Shown here: positions 1 to 8,300 of the stretch, one piece after another
How positions within the stretch are numbered: position 1 is the stretch's first letter
Layout: every line of letters begins with the position of its first letter
Source of the DNA: Actinomycetota bacterium
GTDB taxonomy: Bacteria > Actinomycetota > Acidimicrobiia > Acidimicrobiales > Ilumatobacteraceae
DNA length: 37,722 nt
NCBI GenBank assembly: GCA_009726095.1
Contig: WLMZ01000021.1
Location: forward strand, 1 to 37,722
Reading direction: 5' to 3'
Position numbers and translations under genes: made by a program
Notes under the pieces: model-generated
Seen by the model: only the letters and a program-made list of their open reading frames with translations
Told to the model about the DNA's origin: nothing
Database searches by the model: none

Positions 1-1
1 C

Positions 2-2467
2 GTCGTGACCTCCCTCAGTCCCGGAGGAGGGCCCACAGCAGCCGGCACAGCGGTGACCCTCGTCGGCACTGGGTTCACCGGGGCGACCGGGGTCAAGTTC
101 GGCACCGTCGCTGCGACCAACGTGAGCGTGGTCAGCGACACGCAAATCACCGCCACTGCTCCCGCGGGCAGTGCAGGAACACCGAACGTGACCGTCACGA
201 CCCCCGGTGGTACCTCAGTCGCTGCTAATGGCAACAAGTACGCCTACACGGCTCTCCCCACGGTGACCTCGCTCACCAAGAGCTGTACGTCGTACGCAAC
301 GGCCATCGCATGCGGGCCAGAGGCTGGCGGCTCGTCCGTTGTCATCAACGGCACCAACCTCACCGGCGGCAACGCTCGCGTCTACTTCGGACAGACGGCG
401 GCGACGAGCTTTGTCGTCAACTCGGCCACCAAGATCACTGCGGTGGCGCCAGCCGGTGCCGGGCTGGTGGACGTGACCGTCAGCACCTACGGCGGCACAA
501 CGGCGGCTGGCATTGGGTTCACCTACATTGTGGCTCCAGTGGTGCAGAACATCTCGCCGGCAGTGGGCACCGCCGCCGGTGGCGACACGATCACTGTCTC
601 CGGTACCGACCTGATCGGTGCCACCAGGGTGGCGTTTGGTGCAACCACGTTGACCTGTAGTCGGGCCCTGACTGCTGTGTGCTTCGACAACGAAGACGAC
701 ACGCTCACCGTCTCCATCACGCCGGCTGGCGTCGGCGGCAAGACGGTGGACATCAGGGTGACCACCCCGGGCGGCCTGTCCGACATCGTGCCGGAAGACC
801 AGTTCTCCTACCTGCTCCCACCCGTTGTCACCGGCATCAGCCCGAACAGTGGCCCGATCTTTACCTCGGTGACCATCAGCGGCACCAACCTCTCTACCCC
901 GGATGGGGTTACCGTCGCCTTTGGCGGCTACTCAGCGGCCTCGGTTGTCGACAACGGTGACGGAACGATTACGGCGATGGCTCCGCAAGGTGCCGACACG
1001 CTGCCCCAGCCGGTGCACATTGTCGTGACCAACTCGATCGGCCAGTCGTCGACTGAGGTCGTCGCCGACCTGTTCACGTATGTCCTCGCGCCGGCCGTCA
1101 CCAGTTTGACCCCGAGCAGCGGAGCCGAATCAGGCGGCGAGCTCGTGACCATCTCTGGCGACTACCTGACGGAAGCCACTGCCGTGTATTTCGACGGAAC
1201 ACAGACCGAGTTCGGTGTCTTTGGCGATGGAAGCATCTGGGCCTACTCGCCGAGCCACCCTGCGGGCGCTGTCGATGTGACCGTCGAGAACGCAGCGGGC
1301 TTGTCCGTCACAACGGCGTCGGATGTCTTCACATATGGGTCCCCGGTGATCTGGAGCTTGAGCCCGACACGTGGATCCGTGCTCGGGGGTGCGTACGTGA
1401 CGATCTCCGGAGACTTCCTCGGTGGAGGAGCGATGGCCGTGTCTTTCGGCGGCATCCTCGCCCAGGTCTGGGACAACGGTGACGGCACCCTGACAGCCAT
1501 CTCCCCCGAGCATGTGGCGGGCGAGGTCATCGTGACGGTCGACTCCGGCTACGAGACCTCATCGGCGACCTTCACCTACATGGATGCTGCCACCGTGACA
1601 GGCATCAGCCCGGCGAGCGGGCCGGGGTTCACTCAGGTCACGATCACCGGAACGAACCTGCTCGGTGCCGCTGGCGTCGATTTCGGCGGGGTTGCCGCAG
1701 ATTTCATCGACAACGGTGACGGAACGATCACGGCCACTGCGCCGCCCGTGGCTGCTGGCACTGGTGTGGTCGACGTGATCGTCCACGGCGCTGGTGGCGA
1801 TTCCATAGCTGTGGCCGATGACGAGTTCACCTATATCGACGCACCAGAGATCACCGGGCTGTACGACGGGGTGGCGTCCGTCGACTTTCCACTCGGGCAG
1901 CCGGTGACCGCAGGCCCCTTGGCCAGTGCTGTCCTGGCGATCGGTGGAGAGAACCTCCCCAATCTGGGCGCGGCCACTGGTGACCTGCCGACGGGGACCT
2001 GCTTGGTCAATGGGATCAATGCGCGCTGTCGTTGGAGCGGAAGCGGCAACTACCTGTACCCGATGCTGACGGTCTGGGTCCCTGCGGGAGCGGCCGGAAC
2101 CACCGTCGCGATCACCTTGAAGAACAGCAGCGGTACATCAGCACCGAGCCCGTACGGGAAGTACACCTTCGTTGCGGCGCCGGTGGTCACCGGCGTCAGC
2201 TTGAACCCGGGTGAAGACGGTGGCACATCGATCAACGGCTCCGTTGGGACATATGTCTTCATCACGGTCGTGGTCGCTGATATCGGCGACGTAACAGGCG
2301 TCAAGTTCGGTGGTGTCGTGGCGTACGACTTCGCTTCCTACTTCGATGACGTCACCCAGACCTACCAGTTGCTGGTCCCCGTGCCCGATGGCAGCGGCAC
2401 GGTCGACATCACGGTGCAGACAGCGGGCGGCACCTCGGGACCCGGCTTCAGGTTCACCTACCTCTAA
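2..2467 (+). CDS. TIG/IPT-repeat extracellular protein, 5'-truncated
   Basis: The reading frame is open from the left edge, so the N terminus and any signal peptide lie outside the window. The visible ~821 residues are about nine immunoglobulin-like TIG/IPT domains of 80-100 residues each. Each opens with a motif such as VTSLSP, VTGISP or VQNISP, continues with a GG-x-x-V-T-I-x-G-T-x-L strand and closes with an FTY motif. TIG domains are structural modules of secreted or surface adhesins, and no enzymatic domain is visible. The protein ends directly on the last FTY motif (GFRFTYL), with no LPXTG, membrane anchor or PxKF tail. It is therefore probably released or held by its missing N-terminal part. 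Domain eight (about residues 615-725) is the most divergent and contains two cysteines. The precise role is unknown; adhesion or matrix function is inference. Confidence 0.85.
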   Translation, partial: VVTSLSPGGGPTAAGTAVTLVGTGFTGATGVKFGTVAATNVSVVSDTQITATAPAGSAGTPNVTVTTPGGTSVAANGNKYAYTALPTVTSLTKSCTSYATAIACGPEAGGSSVVINGTNLTGGNARVYFGQTAATSFVVNSATKITAVAPAGAGLVDVTVSTYGGTTAAGIGFTYIVAPVVQNISPAVGTAAGGDTITVSGTDLIGATRVAFGATTLTCSRALTAVCFDNEDDTLTVSITPAGVGGKTVDIRVTTPGGLSDIVPEDQFSYLLPPVVTGISPNSGPIFTSVTISGTNLSTPDGVTVAFGGYSAASVVDNGDGTITAMAPQGADTLPQPVHIVVTNSIGQSSTEVVADLFTYVLAPAVTSLTPSSGAESGGELVTISGDYLTEATAVYFDGTQTEFGVFGDGSIWAYSPSHPAGAVDVTVENAAGLSVTTASDVFTYGSPVIWSLSPTRGSVLGGAYVTISGDFLGGGAMAVSFGGILAQVWDNGDGTLTAISPEHVAGEVIVTVDSGYETSSATFTYMDAATVTGISPASGPGFTQVTITGTNLLGAAGVDFGGVAADFIDNGDGTITATAPPVAAGTGVVDVIVHGAGGDSIAVADDEFTYIDAPEITGLYDGVASVDFPLGQPVTAGPLASAVLAIGGENLPNLGAATGDLPTGTCLVNGINARCRWSGSGNYLYPMLTVWVPAGAAGTTVAITLKNSSGTSAPSPYGKYTFVAAPVVTGVSLNPGEDGGTSINGSVGTYVFITVVVADIGDVTGVKFGGVVAYDFASYFDDVTQTYQLLVPVPDGSGTVDITVQTAGGTSGPGFRFTYL

Positions 2468-2475
2468 CGGTTCGC

Positions 2476-2495
2476 GTCACCGCTGCGGCGGTGGC
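2476..2495. terminator. Bidirectional hairpin between convergent genes
   Basis: An 8-bp stem (GTCACCGC paired with GCGGTGGC, one G-T wobble) with a TGCG loop fills the 30-base gap between the TIG protein stop and the stop of the leftward hydrolase. There is no T-tract, as is common in high-GC actinobacteria. It could serve both converging transcripts. Confidence 0.5.
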
Positions 2496-2497
2496 AG

Positions 2498-3697
2498 TCA
2501 GTTGCCGGTGCGCGCGTGGTCGAGGAAGCGGGTGATGGCGCGTACGGCGTACACGCTGCGGCGCGTGGTCATGATGTCGAAGGCGTGCTGGGCGAACGGG
2601 ATCTCGGCGTAGGCCACGGCGTTGGTGGAGACCTTGCCCAGCGCCTCGGCGAATGAGCGGGCTTCCTCCGACCACACCAAGGTGTCCTGCCCGCCCTGAA
2701 TGATGAAGAACGGCGGGGCGTCGATGCGTACCTGCGACAGCGGCGATGCTGCGTGCCAGGCGTCGGTGGCCTCGCCGGGGCGGCTCTTCATCACCAACTT
2801 TGCCAGCATCGGTTCCATCAGGCCCTTGTGCAGGCCATCGCGGTCGAGGAAGTCGAACACCCCGTAGATCGGCACACACGCGTTCACGCTGGTATCGGCG
2901 TGCTCGAACCCGGGCTGGAAGCGGGGGTCGTTGGCGGTCAGCCCGACGAGTGCCGACAGGTGTCCGCCTGCGGACCCGCCGGTCACGGCAAGAAACGACG
3001 GGTCGCCGCCGTACTCGCCGATGTGCTCGCGGATCCACGCCAACGCAAGCTTGGCGTCGATGAGGTGTTCGGGGAACGTGGCCCTGGGGCTGAGCCGGTA
3101 ATTGATGGCCACGCACACCCAACCGCGCCGGGCGAGATGGCGCATCAGCGGTTGCGCCTGCTGCTTTTTGTTGCCGATGATCCACGCGCCACCGTGGATC
3201 TGTAGCAGCACCGGACAGCCGGTGCGGCCATCTGCCGGCGTGAACACATCGAGGCGGTTGCGCCGGTGCGGGCCGTACACGATGTCGCGGGCGATGCGCA
3301 CACCCTTGGCGCTGGGCACGAAGGGTCGCAGCAACGTGCCCAACGAAACCGGCTCGGCGGCAACGGAGGGTTCGTGCGGGCCGAGCACCGTGGCCAGGGC
3401 GGCATCAAGCGGCGCAGCGGCCAGGCGGTGGCGGCGCAGCAGGAGCACCAAGCCGACCCACGACGCCACCATGCACGCCAGTCCCACCTTGCCGGTGGTG
3501 TAAGCAGCGGCGCCCTGCGCCACCAACACGGTCGTGAAGATGATCTGGGCCACCAGGTGGAACATCGCCAGATCGCCGGCCAGCCAGGCGATGAAGAAGG
3601 TGAGCGGCACCAGGAAATAGGGGCGCCGCGGGCTGGAGATGCCCAGCAGGGTGAACAGCGCCGCTGCGATACCGGTGATGAACAGAACTAAGGCCAT
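2498..3697 (-). CDS. Membrane-anchored alpha/beta hydrolase (HSL/BD-FAE-like esterase)
   Basis: This 399-residue protein has a hydrophobic N terminus (about residues 3-20 and 26-65, two or more membrane segments) followed by a carboxylesterase domain. The oxyanion-hole motif HGGAW lies near residue 169, the nucleophile elbow GGSAGG near 240, an acidic residue in GGQDTLVW near 338 and the catalytic His in FAQHAFD near 369. The layout matches the hormone-sensitive-lipase/BD-FAE esterases, so hydrolysis of a lipid or short acyl ester at the membrane is likely. The substrate cannot be read from sequence. I chose the ATG at 3697, which follows a GGGGAGGG ribosome site and begins the first hydrophobic helix; an upstream ATG at 3784 would add a polar, poorly coding 29 residues. 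The gene is divergent from the WS/DGAT gene, which fits a lipid-ester context. Confidence 0.85.
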   Translation of the reverse strand: MALVLFITGIAAALFTLLGISSPRRPYFLVPLTFFIAWLAGDLAMFHLVAQIIFTTVLVAQGAAAYTTGKVGLACMVASWVGLVLLLRRHRLAAAPLDAALATVLGPHEPSVAAEPVSLGTLLRPFVPSAKGVRIARDIVYGPHRRNRLDVFTPADGRTGCPVLLQIHGGAWIIGNKKQQAQPLMRHLARRGWVCVAINYRLSPRATFPEHLIDAKLALAWIREHIGEYGGDPSFLAVTGGSAGGHLSALVGLTANDPRFQPGFEHADTSVNACVPIYGVFDFLDRDGLHKGLMEPMLAKLVMKSRPGEATDAWHAASPLSQVRIDAPPFFIIQGGQDTLVWSEEARSFAEALGKVSTNAVAYAEIPFAQHAFDIMTTRRSVYAVRAITRFLDHARTGN

Positions 3698-3783
3698 AGG
3701 ACCCTCCCCTGCGAACTGTCGCGAGCGTATCTTGCACACCGAGGGGTTGGCCGCGTTGGCGGTCTGAGCCGGGGATGGTGCCA

Positions 3784-5181
3784 ATGCGCAGAATGTCGAG
3801 TCAGGACGCAGCCTTCCTCTATGGCGAGACGCCTGCGTGGCATATGCACGTGGCCTCGTTGGTCATCGTCGACCCTGCCAGCAGCGGTGGGCGTTTCAGC
3901 TTTGATCGGGTGCGGGACCTCACGATGGAGCGGTTGCCGCAGATGCCGCAGTTCCGCTGGCAGTTGGTCGACGTGCCGTTCGGTGTTGACCTGCCGGGCT
4001 GGGTGGAGGGCCCACCGATCGATGTCGAGTACCACATCAAAAGCGTATGGCTCCCTGCTCCCGGTGATGAAAACGAGCTGTCCGATCTCGTCGGCGAGTT
4101 GGTGGCGAAGAAGCTCGATCGGCACCGTCCGCTGTGGGAGATCTACATGATCGGCGGGCTCGAAGGTGGCCGCTCCGCGGTGCTCACCAAGGTGCACCAT
4201 GCGCTGATCGATGGCATCTCGGGAGCGGGACTCAGCGAGGTGATGATGGACCTCACCCAGGAACCCCGCGAAGCGCCGACCGAGAGCGCCCACCTGCTCG
4301 ATGCCGTCCGCCCGTCGGACTCCGAGCTCTTCGCTCGCGGCATCGTGCGCACGGCTGTGCAGACGCCCATCCGCCTGGTGCGCTTCGGTGCGCAGTCCCT
4401 GGTGCAGGCCGTCGCTGCCTCGAAGAACTTCTTGGTGGCGAAACGTCCGGCCATGCCCTACACCGCACCGCGTACCCATCTGACGGGTGAGTTCACGCCA
4501 CGCCGCAAGGTGGGCATGGCGACGTTGGAGATCGACCGCGTGAAGGCGGTGCGGCGATCGTTCGGCGTCACCGTCAACGATGTCGTGTTGGCCCTGTGCG
4601 CTTCTTCGTTGCGCGAGTACCTGGTCGCCAACGATGACCTGCCCGGGCATCCGCTGGTGGTGCAGTGCCCGGTGTCGCTGCGCAAGGGCGACGACCGCGA
4701 CAGCGTCGGCAGCAAGGTTGGTTCGATGTTCGTGGAGCTGGCCACCAACATCGAGGATCCAATCGAACGGCTCAGGGCCGTTGCGGCCAGTGCCTCGCAG
4801 GCCAAGGAGATCCACAAGGCGTTCGAGGAACACCACCACCTCGGGGTCACCGAGACCGCCCCGCCCGGACTCATCGGCCTGGCCGCACGGTTGTACACCA
4901 CGATGCATCTCGATCGCGTGCCGGCCGCAGTGAACCTGGTGATCTCCAACGTGCCCGGGCCGCCGGCGCCGCTGTACATGGCAGGCGCGTTGGTGGAGGG
5001 CATGTTCCCGATGGGGCCGCTGCTGCTGGGCATGGGTCTGAACATCACCGCATTCAGCCACAACCGCCAGCTCGATGTTGGCGTGTTCTCCTGTCCCGAT
5101 CTGGTGTCCGATCCGCAGTGCATCGCAGATGGCATCGAGCTGGCGCTCATCGAGCTGGAGGGCCTGACGACGCAGGCCTGA
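3784..5181 (+). CDS. Wax ester synthase / diacylglycerol acyltransferase (WS/DGAT)
   Basis: This 465-residue protein belongs to the bacterial WS/DGAT family (Tgs/AtfA type), which moves an acyl group from acyl-CoA to diacylglycerol or a fatty alcohol to make storage lipid. The N terminus (MRRMSSQDAAFLYGE) is typical. The catalytic HHxxxDG motif appears as HHALIDG near residue 137. The C-terminal domain carries the family block around NLVISNVPGPPAPLYMAG. Length is normal (about 450-500). The ATG at 3784 is preferred because GGGGATGG lies 8 bases upstream and homologues begin there; an ATG at 3775 would add three residues. Two alpha/beta hydrolases flank it and a fatty-acyl-CoA ligase lies at 21057, so supply and turnover of the same lipids is plausible. 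The choice between wax ester and triacylglycerol cannot be made from sequence. Confidence 0.93.
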   Translation: MRRMSSQDAAFLYGETPAWHMHVASLVIVDPASSGGRFSFDRVRDLTMERLPQMPQFRWQLVDVPFGVDLPGWVEGPPIDVEYHIKSVWLPAPGDENELSDLVGELVAKKLDRHRPLWEIYMIGGLEGGRSAVLTKVHHALIDGISGAGLSEVMMDLTQEPREAPTESAHLLDAVRPSDSELFARGIVRTAVQTPIRLVRFGAQSLVQAVAASKNFLVAKRPAMPYTAPRTHLTGEFTPRRKVGMATLEIDRVKAVRRSFGVTVNDVVLALCASSLREYLVANDDLPGHPLVVQCPVSLRKGDDRDSVGSKVGSMFVELATNIEDPIERLRAVAASASQAKEIHKAFEEHHHLGVTETAPPGLIGLAARLYTTMHLDRVPAAVNLVISNVPGPPAPLYMAGALVEGMFPMGPLLLGMGLNITAFSHNRQLDVGVFSCPDLVSDPQCIADGIELALIELEGLTTQA

Positions 5182-5199
5182 TCACACGGATCTGATCAG
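5178..5199. terminator. Hairpin containing both stop codons of a convergent pair
   Basis: A perfect 7-bp inverted repeat, CTGATCA ... TGATCAG, with an 8-base loop. The TGA of the WS/DGAT gene (5179-5181) lies in the left arm and the TGA of the leftward hydrolase (5196-5198) in the right arm. It is a compact two-way terminator candidate without a T-tract. Confidence 0.45.
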
Positions 5200-6158
5200 A
5201 TCGCAGCGACGCGTTTGGCAGACATCGGCCATGTGCCAACCGCCCTGTGCTCGACGCGCCGTTGCACGTCGAGGCACGAATCCGTGACCTTGCGCCCGAA
5301 CTCGGGGTTCATGCACGCAACGTGACCGTCGGCGATGAGGTTGACGTGCGAGTACGGAATGGTGCTGGCCATGCGGTACTGCGCCGTGGGTTGTACCGCA
5401 GCGTCTTGGGTGGTGACCATCACCGATGTGGGCACGTCGACGTGGTGTAGCCAGTCGCGCGAGCTGTACGTGGCCAGCGATTGGCCGGCTTCGAGCAGCA
5501 TGCGCAGGCTGTGCTTGCTCATCTCGCGACGCGCCCAATCGACCATGATCGGGTCGCGCTCGGCCGGCTTGATGTTGAGCACGCGGCGCGCAATCGTGGC
5601 CGGCACGAAGCTGGCCAGCGTGCCCAGACGTGTGGTGCCGGCCAGTATCTGCGACATCGCAGCGAACGCATAGCGCTCTCGGTTGCCGGGAAAGAAGTCG
5701 GCCCCGGTGGCGCACAGCACCAGACCACTGACCGATTCGCGATGTTGACGCCACAGCAGCTGGGCGACAGGCCCACCCATCGAGTAGCCCACGGCGATAG
5801 CCGGCCCGGCATCGAGTGCGCGAAGAGTCTCGGCGACATCGGTGGCACAGTCGGCAAGTCGGAACCGCCGGTTGGACCGAATACCTCGGCCATGGCCACG
5901 AAGGTCGGGGGCGATGACGCGGAAGTGCTCGCTGAGCGGCTCGAACGCCTGGAACCAGTTGAGCGCCCCTGTGGCCGCCCAGCCATGCAGCAAGACGACC
6001 GTGGGTGCACCAGGGGGACCCTTGATGGTGCGCACGAATGTGGTGCCCCGCTTGTGCAGCACGATCCGGCTACCGCGGGGAATGTGCCCAGCCGGATCGG
6101 TGGCCCGAACCCGGGCCGGCGGGGCCGCAGCCTGAATTGCCGATGTGGCAGCGAACAT
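5196..6158 (-). CDS. Alpha/beta hydrolase fold protein
   Basis: This 320-residue protein has a classical alpha/beta hydrolase core. The HGWAATGALNW oxyanion motif follows the first strand, DLRGHGRG comes next, and the nucleophile elbow GYSMGG lies near residue 127 (Ser nucleophile). The acid/His region lies towards the C terminus (DGHVACMNPEF holds the probable catalytic His). The first ~35 residues are Ala/Pro-rich and poorly conserved, with no clear signal peptide. The ATG at 6158 follows a GGGGGGTGG ribosome site. It is convergent with the WS/DGAT gene and lies downstream of the NMT1-like importer operon (109-base gap), so a shared transcript is possible. An esterase, lipase or epoxide-hydrolase-like role fits equally well; no substrate is claimed. 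Confidence 0.85.
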   Translation of the reverse strand: MFAATSAIQAAAPPARVRATDPAGHIPRGSRIVLHKRGTTFVRTIKGPPGAPTVVLLHGWAATGALNWFQAFEPLSEHFRVIAPDLRGHGRGIRSNRRFRLADCATDVAETLRALDAGPAIAVGYSMGGPVAQLLWRQHRESVSGLVLCATGADFFPGNRERYAFAAMSQILAGTTRLGTLASFVPATIARRVLNIKPAERDPIMVDWARREMSKHSLRMLLEAGQSLATYSSRDWLHHVDVPTSVMVTTQDAAVQPTAQYRMASTIPYSHVNLIADGHVACMNPEFGRKVTDSCLDVQRRVEHRAVGTWPMSAKRVAAI

Positions 6159-6267
6159 GGAACCACCCCCCTTACGGGACTGAGAGTAGTGCCGGGTGCG
6201 CGATGAAACGAGTCAGTAGCAGTGAAATGTCAACCGGTTGTGATGGTGCGCAGGCCACGCCTGAGCC

Positions 6268-7413
6268 CTAGCTGCTGGGCCAGATGACCGTTCGGTCGGC
6301 GGCGTACACGGCCTTCAGGACCGAGCTATCGAAACGCTTGGAGATGTCGGGTGCCTTGCCGCCGAACAGGCCGATCGTGGCGTATGCCTCGACCTCGGCC
6401 TGCAGGCCGGCGGCGTCGGGAAGCCCCACCGGCTCGCCCGCTGGGGTGGTGTTGGTGATCAACTGCGACTCGGTGAGCCAACGGTAGGTCTCGCCCTCGG
6501 GCGACAAGTAGTTGGGGTTGCCGTTGCTGTCGATGAACGACAGGGCGATCTTGGACGCCGCGGCGGGATCGGCGATGGCATCAGCGAGGCCCATCATCGC
6601 CGCACGCATGAAGTCCTCGGTCGCGCTGGGGTGCGCCGTCATGAACGCCCGGTTGGTGTACAGGATGCCGAAGCTGCCCGGGATGCCGTTGGCCGAGGGA
6701 TCGAACAACGAGTAGCTGATGCCAGCGCGATCGAGTTGACCGGGTTCGTTGCTCTTGTATCCGGGGAACCCGACGATGGACGGAATGGCGATGTGCACCT
6801 TGGGGTCGTAGCCCTCGACCGGCACCGTCTGGTAGTCGGTGCCCTCGATGAGGCCGGCCTTGGCGAGCATGGCCTGCACGCTGGGGGTGATCTTGCCCTT
6901 CACGCCGATCGTGGTGCCCTTCAGATCGGCGACCGTGGTGGCCGTATCTGCTTTCACGATCAGTGCGTCGATGGCGGTCTTGCCCTCGACGGCCAGCGCC
7001 AAGATGTCGGCGTCGGGGGTGTCGTTGGCGAAGCCGGCGACCTCGCTGAATGAACCGCCGCTGCTGAACTGGGCTTGGTTGCCGGCAATGAGCGGGTAGT
7101 TGGCGGTGGAGAAGCTGGCCTTGATTTCGACGTTCAGGCACAGGGCGTCGAAGTAACCCTTCTGCTTGGCGACGAGCACCTCGACGATGCTGGCAGCGGC
7201 GGCGAAGTCGAAGCTGGACAGATAGGTGATCTTGCCGGCCGCCTTGTTGGCATCGCAGCGTGCCGTCGGGAACGGCTTGCCTGCTACGACGGCATCGGCG
7301 CTGGTCGCCGCTGTCGTGGGGACGGTTGCCGGCGTTGTTGTGGAGCTACTGCTGCAGGAAACGGTGACGATGGAGCAGGTGAGAAGGGCTGCTGCGATGT
7401 ACTTCGATGACAT
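6268..7413 (-). CDS. NMT1/SsuA/ThiY-like ABC transporter substrate-binding lipoprotein
   Basis: This 381-residue periplasmic-binding-type protein has a lipoprotein signal (MSSKYIAAALLTCSIVTVSC, modified Cys at residue 20) and a Ser/Thr/Pro-rich linker. The NMT1-like fold follows: VLVAKQKGYFDALCL, then a PLIAGNQAQFSSGG region that lines the ligand site, and DLKGTTIGVKG. NMT1-family proteins deliver nitrate, sulfonates, taurine or pyrimidine/thiamine precursors to SsuBC-type pumps. The matching ATPase and permease lie upstream in the same direction, with a chorismate mutase-VOC gene between. The ATG at 7413 is chosen because the signal peptide starts there; an upstream in-frame start at 7452 would add 13 polar residues. 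It has its own promoter-like sequence (7424-7452), suggesting extra expression of the binding protein. The ligand is unknown. Confidence 0.88.
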   Translation of the reverse strand: MSSKYIAAALLTCSIVTVSCSSSSTTTPATVPTTAATSADAVVAGKPFPTARCDANKAAGKITYLSSFDFAAAASIVEVLVAKQKGYFDALCLNVEIKASFSTANYPLIAGNQAQFSSGGSFSEVAGFANDTPDADILALAVEGKTAIDALIVKADTATTVADLKGTTIGVKGKITPSVQAMLAKAGLIEGTDYQTVPVEGYDPKVHIAIPSIVGFPGYKSNEPGQLDRAGISYSLFDPSANGIPGSFGILYTNRAFMTAHPSATEDFMRAAMMGLADAIADPAAASKIALSFIDSNGNPNYLSPEGETYRWLTESQLITNTTPAGEPVGLPDAAGLQAEVEAYATIGLFGGKAPDISKRFDSSVLKAVYAADRTVIWPSS

Positions 7414-7423
7414 GGAAGCACAG

Positions 7424-7452
7424 GGTATAGCGCAATGGTTTTTCCCGCGCAA
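7424..7452 (-). promoter_or_regulatory. Sigma70-type promoter of the NMT1-like lipoprotein gene
   Basis: On the minus strand, TTGCGC (7447-7452) and TATACC (7424-7429) are separated by exactly 17 bases. The -10 box ends 10 bases before the ATG at 7413, which predicts a leader of only a few bases. It would let the binding protein be made independently of the upstream ATPase and permease. Confidence 0.5.
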
Positions 7453-7484
7453 ACGTGCTCGAATCTGAGACCTTGGTCACGCGG

Positions 7485-8270
7485 TCAATCGGATTCGTCG
7501 ATGGCCTCGAACAGGGCCAGCACGTTGGCGGCACCGATGCCCACGCGGTGACCCGTACGCGAAATGAACCCCAACTGCAGCCCGATGGACGGGTCGCGGA
7601 TGGTGAAGAACTGCTCGTGTCCGCTTGCGTCCACCACCACATCGGTGAGCAGTGGTGCATCGACTGCTGTGAGAGCGGCTCGGGCGTAGCCGGCGTTGAG
7701 CACGTCGATGGCCACGTGCTGGATACCGCTGCCGTAGCGCTGCAGGTATGCCGCTACAGCGGGACCCGCTTCCGCGCCGACGAGCACGATCGTGACGCCG
7801 CCCGCCGCAACGATGCGAACACCCGGTACCTCGCCATCGGCGGGGTGGACACGGTGGAACCCGAGCCGGTCGGTGAACGTGGCCTCGGCTGCGGCCAGAT
7901 CGGCGGCGGCAACGACGATGTGGTCGATGCGGGTGGCCACGGTGTCGAGCGCTGAACGGGTGCTCTCGGGTGCAGCGGCCTTGTCTGGTGCAGCGTCTGG
8001 GCGGCTACCGGCTACCTCGATGCGGTGGGTCTCGGCGAGGAGTACACGGAACACCTGCTCGGCAAAGTCGGGATCGACGCCGGAGTCGATGGCCCATTGG
8101 CGGCGGCTCGTGATGACCTCGCGCACGCGGTTGGGTTGGATGACGGGGGTGTCGGATCCCTCCTTGACGAGGGCGACCTCCCGGCACACGTCCAGGCGTT
8201 CGGCCAGCACCTGGACGAGACGCCGATCGAGCTCATCGATGCGTGCGCGGAGTTCGGGCAGACCAGTCAT
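7485..8270 (-). CDS. Chorismate mutase (AroQ) - VOC/HPPD-like fusion protein
   Basis: This 261-residue fusion has an all-helical AroQ chorismate mutase segment in residues 1-80 (ELRARIDELDRRL, LLAERLDVCREVALVK, NRVREVI, ending in AETHRIE). It retains the Arg and Lys positions expected for chorismate binding. An Ala/Pro linker follows. Residues 105-261 form a vicinal-oxygen-chelate unit resembling the C-terminal half of 4-hydroxyphenylpyruvate dioxygenase, with iron-ligand histidines in RIDHIVV and GIQHVAI. The end, GFISRTG ... NVLALFEAIDE, mirrors the HPPD terminus. The third HPPD ligand, Glu in FFEFI, appears here as Gly (QLGFI), so metal-dependent dioxygenase activity is doubtful. It sits between ABC permease (30-base gap) and lipoprotein genes, suggesting a link between prephenate-type chemistry and import. 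I chose ATG 8270; a TTG at 8288 would add six residues. Neither start has a good ribosome site. Confidence 0.85.
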   Translation of the reverse strand: MTGLPELRARIDELDRRLVQVLAERLDVCREVALVKEGSDTPVIQPNRVREVITSRRQWAIDSGVDPDFAEQVFRVLLAETHRIEVAGSRPDAAPDKAAAPESTRSALDTVATRIDHIVVAAADLAAAEATFTDRLGFHRVHPADGEVPGVRIVAAGGVTIVLVGAEAGPAVAAYLQRYGSGIQHVAIDVLNAGYARAALTAVDAPLLTDVVVDASGHEQFFTIRDPSIGLQLGFISRTGHRVGIGAANVLALFEAIDESD

Positions 8271-8300
8271 GTCATGAACCGTAGCCAATGCCCGGTTCGA

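Noticed and set aside
3688..5061. Antisense frame across the WS/DGAT gene
   Set aside because: WS/DGAT identity is firm; the antisense product has no motif.
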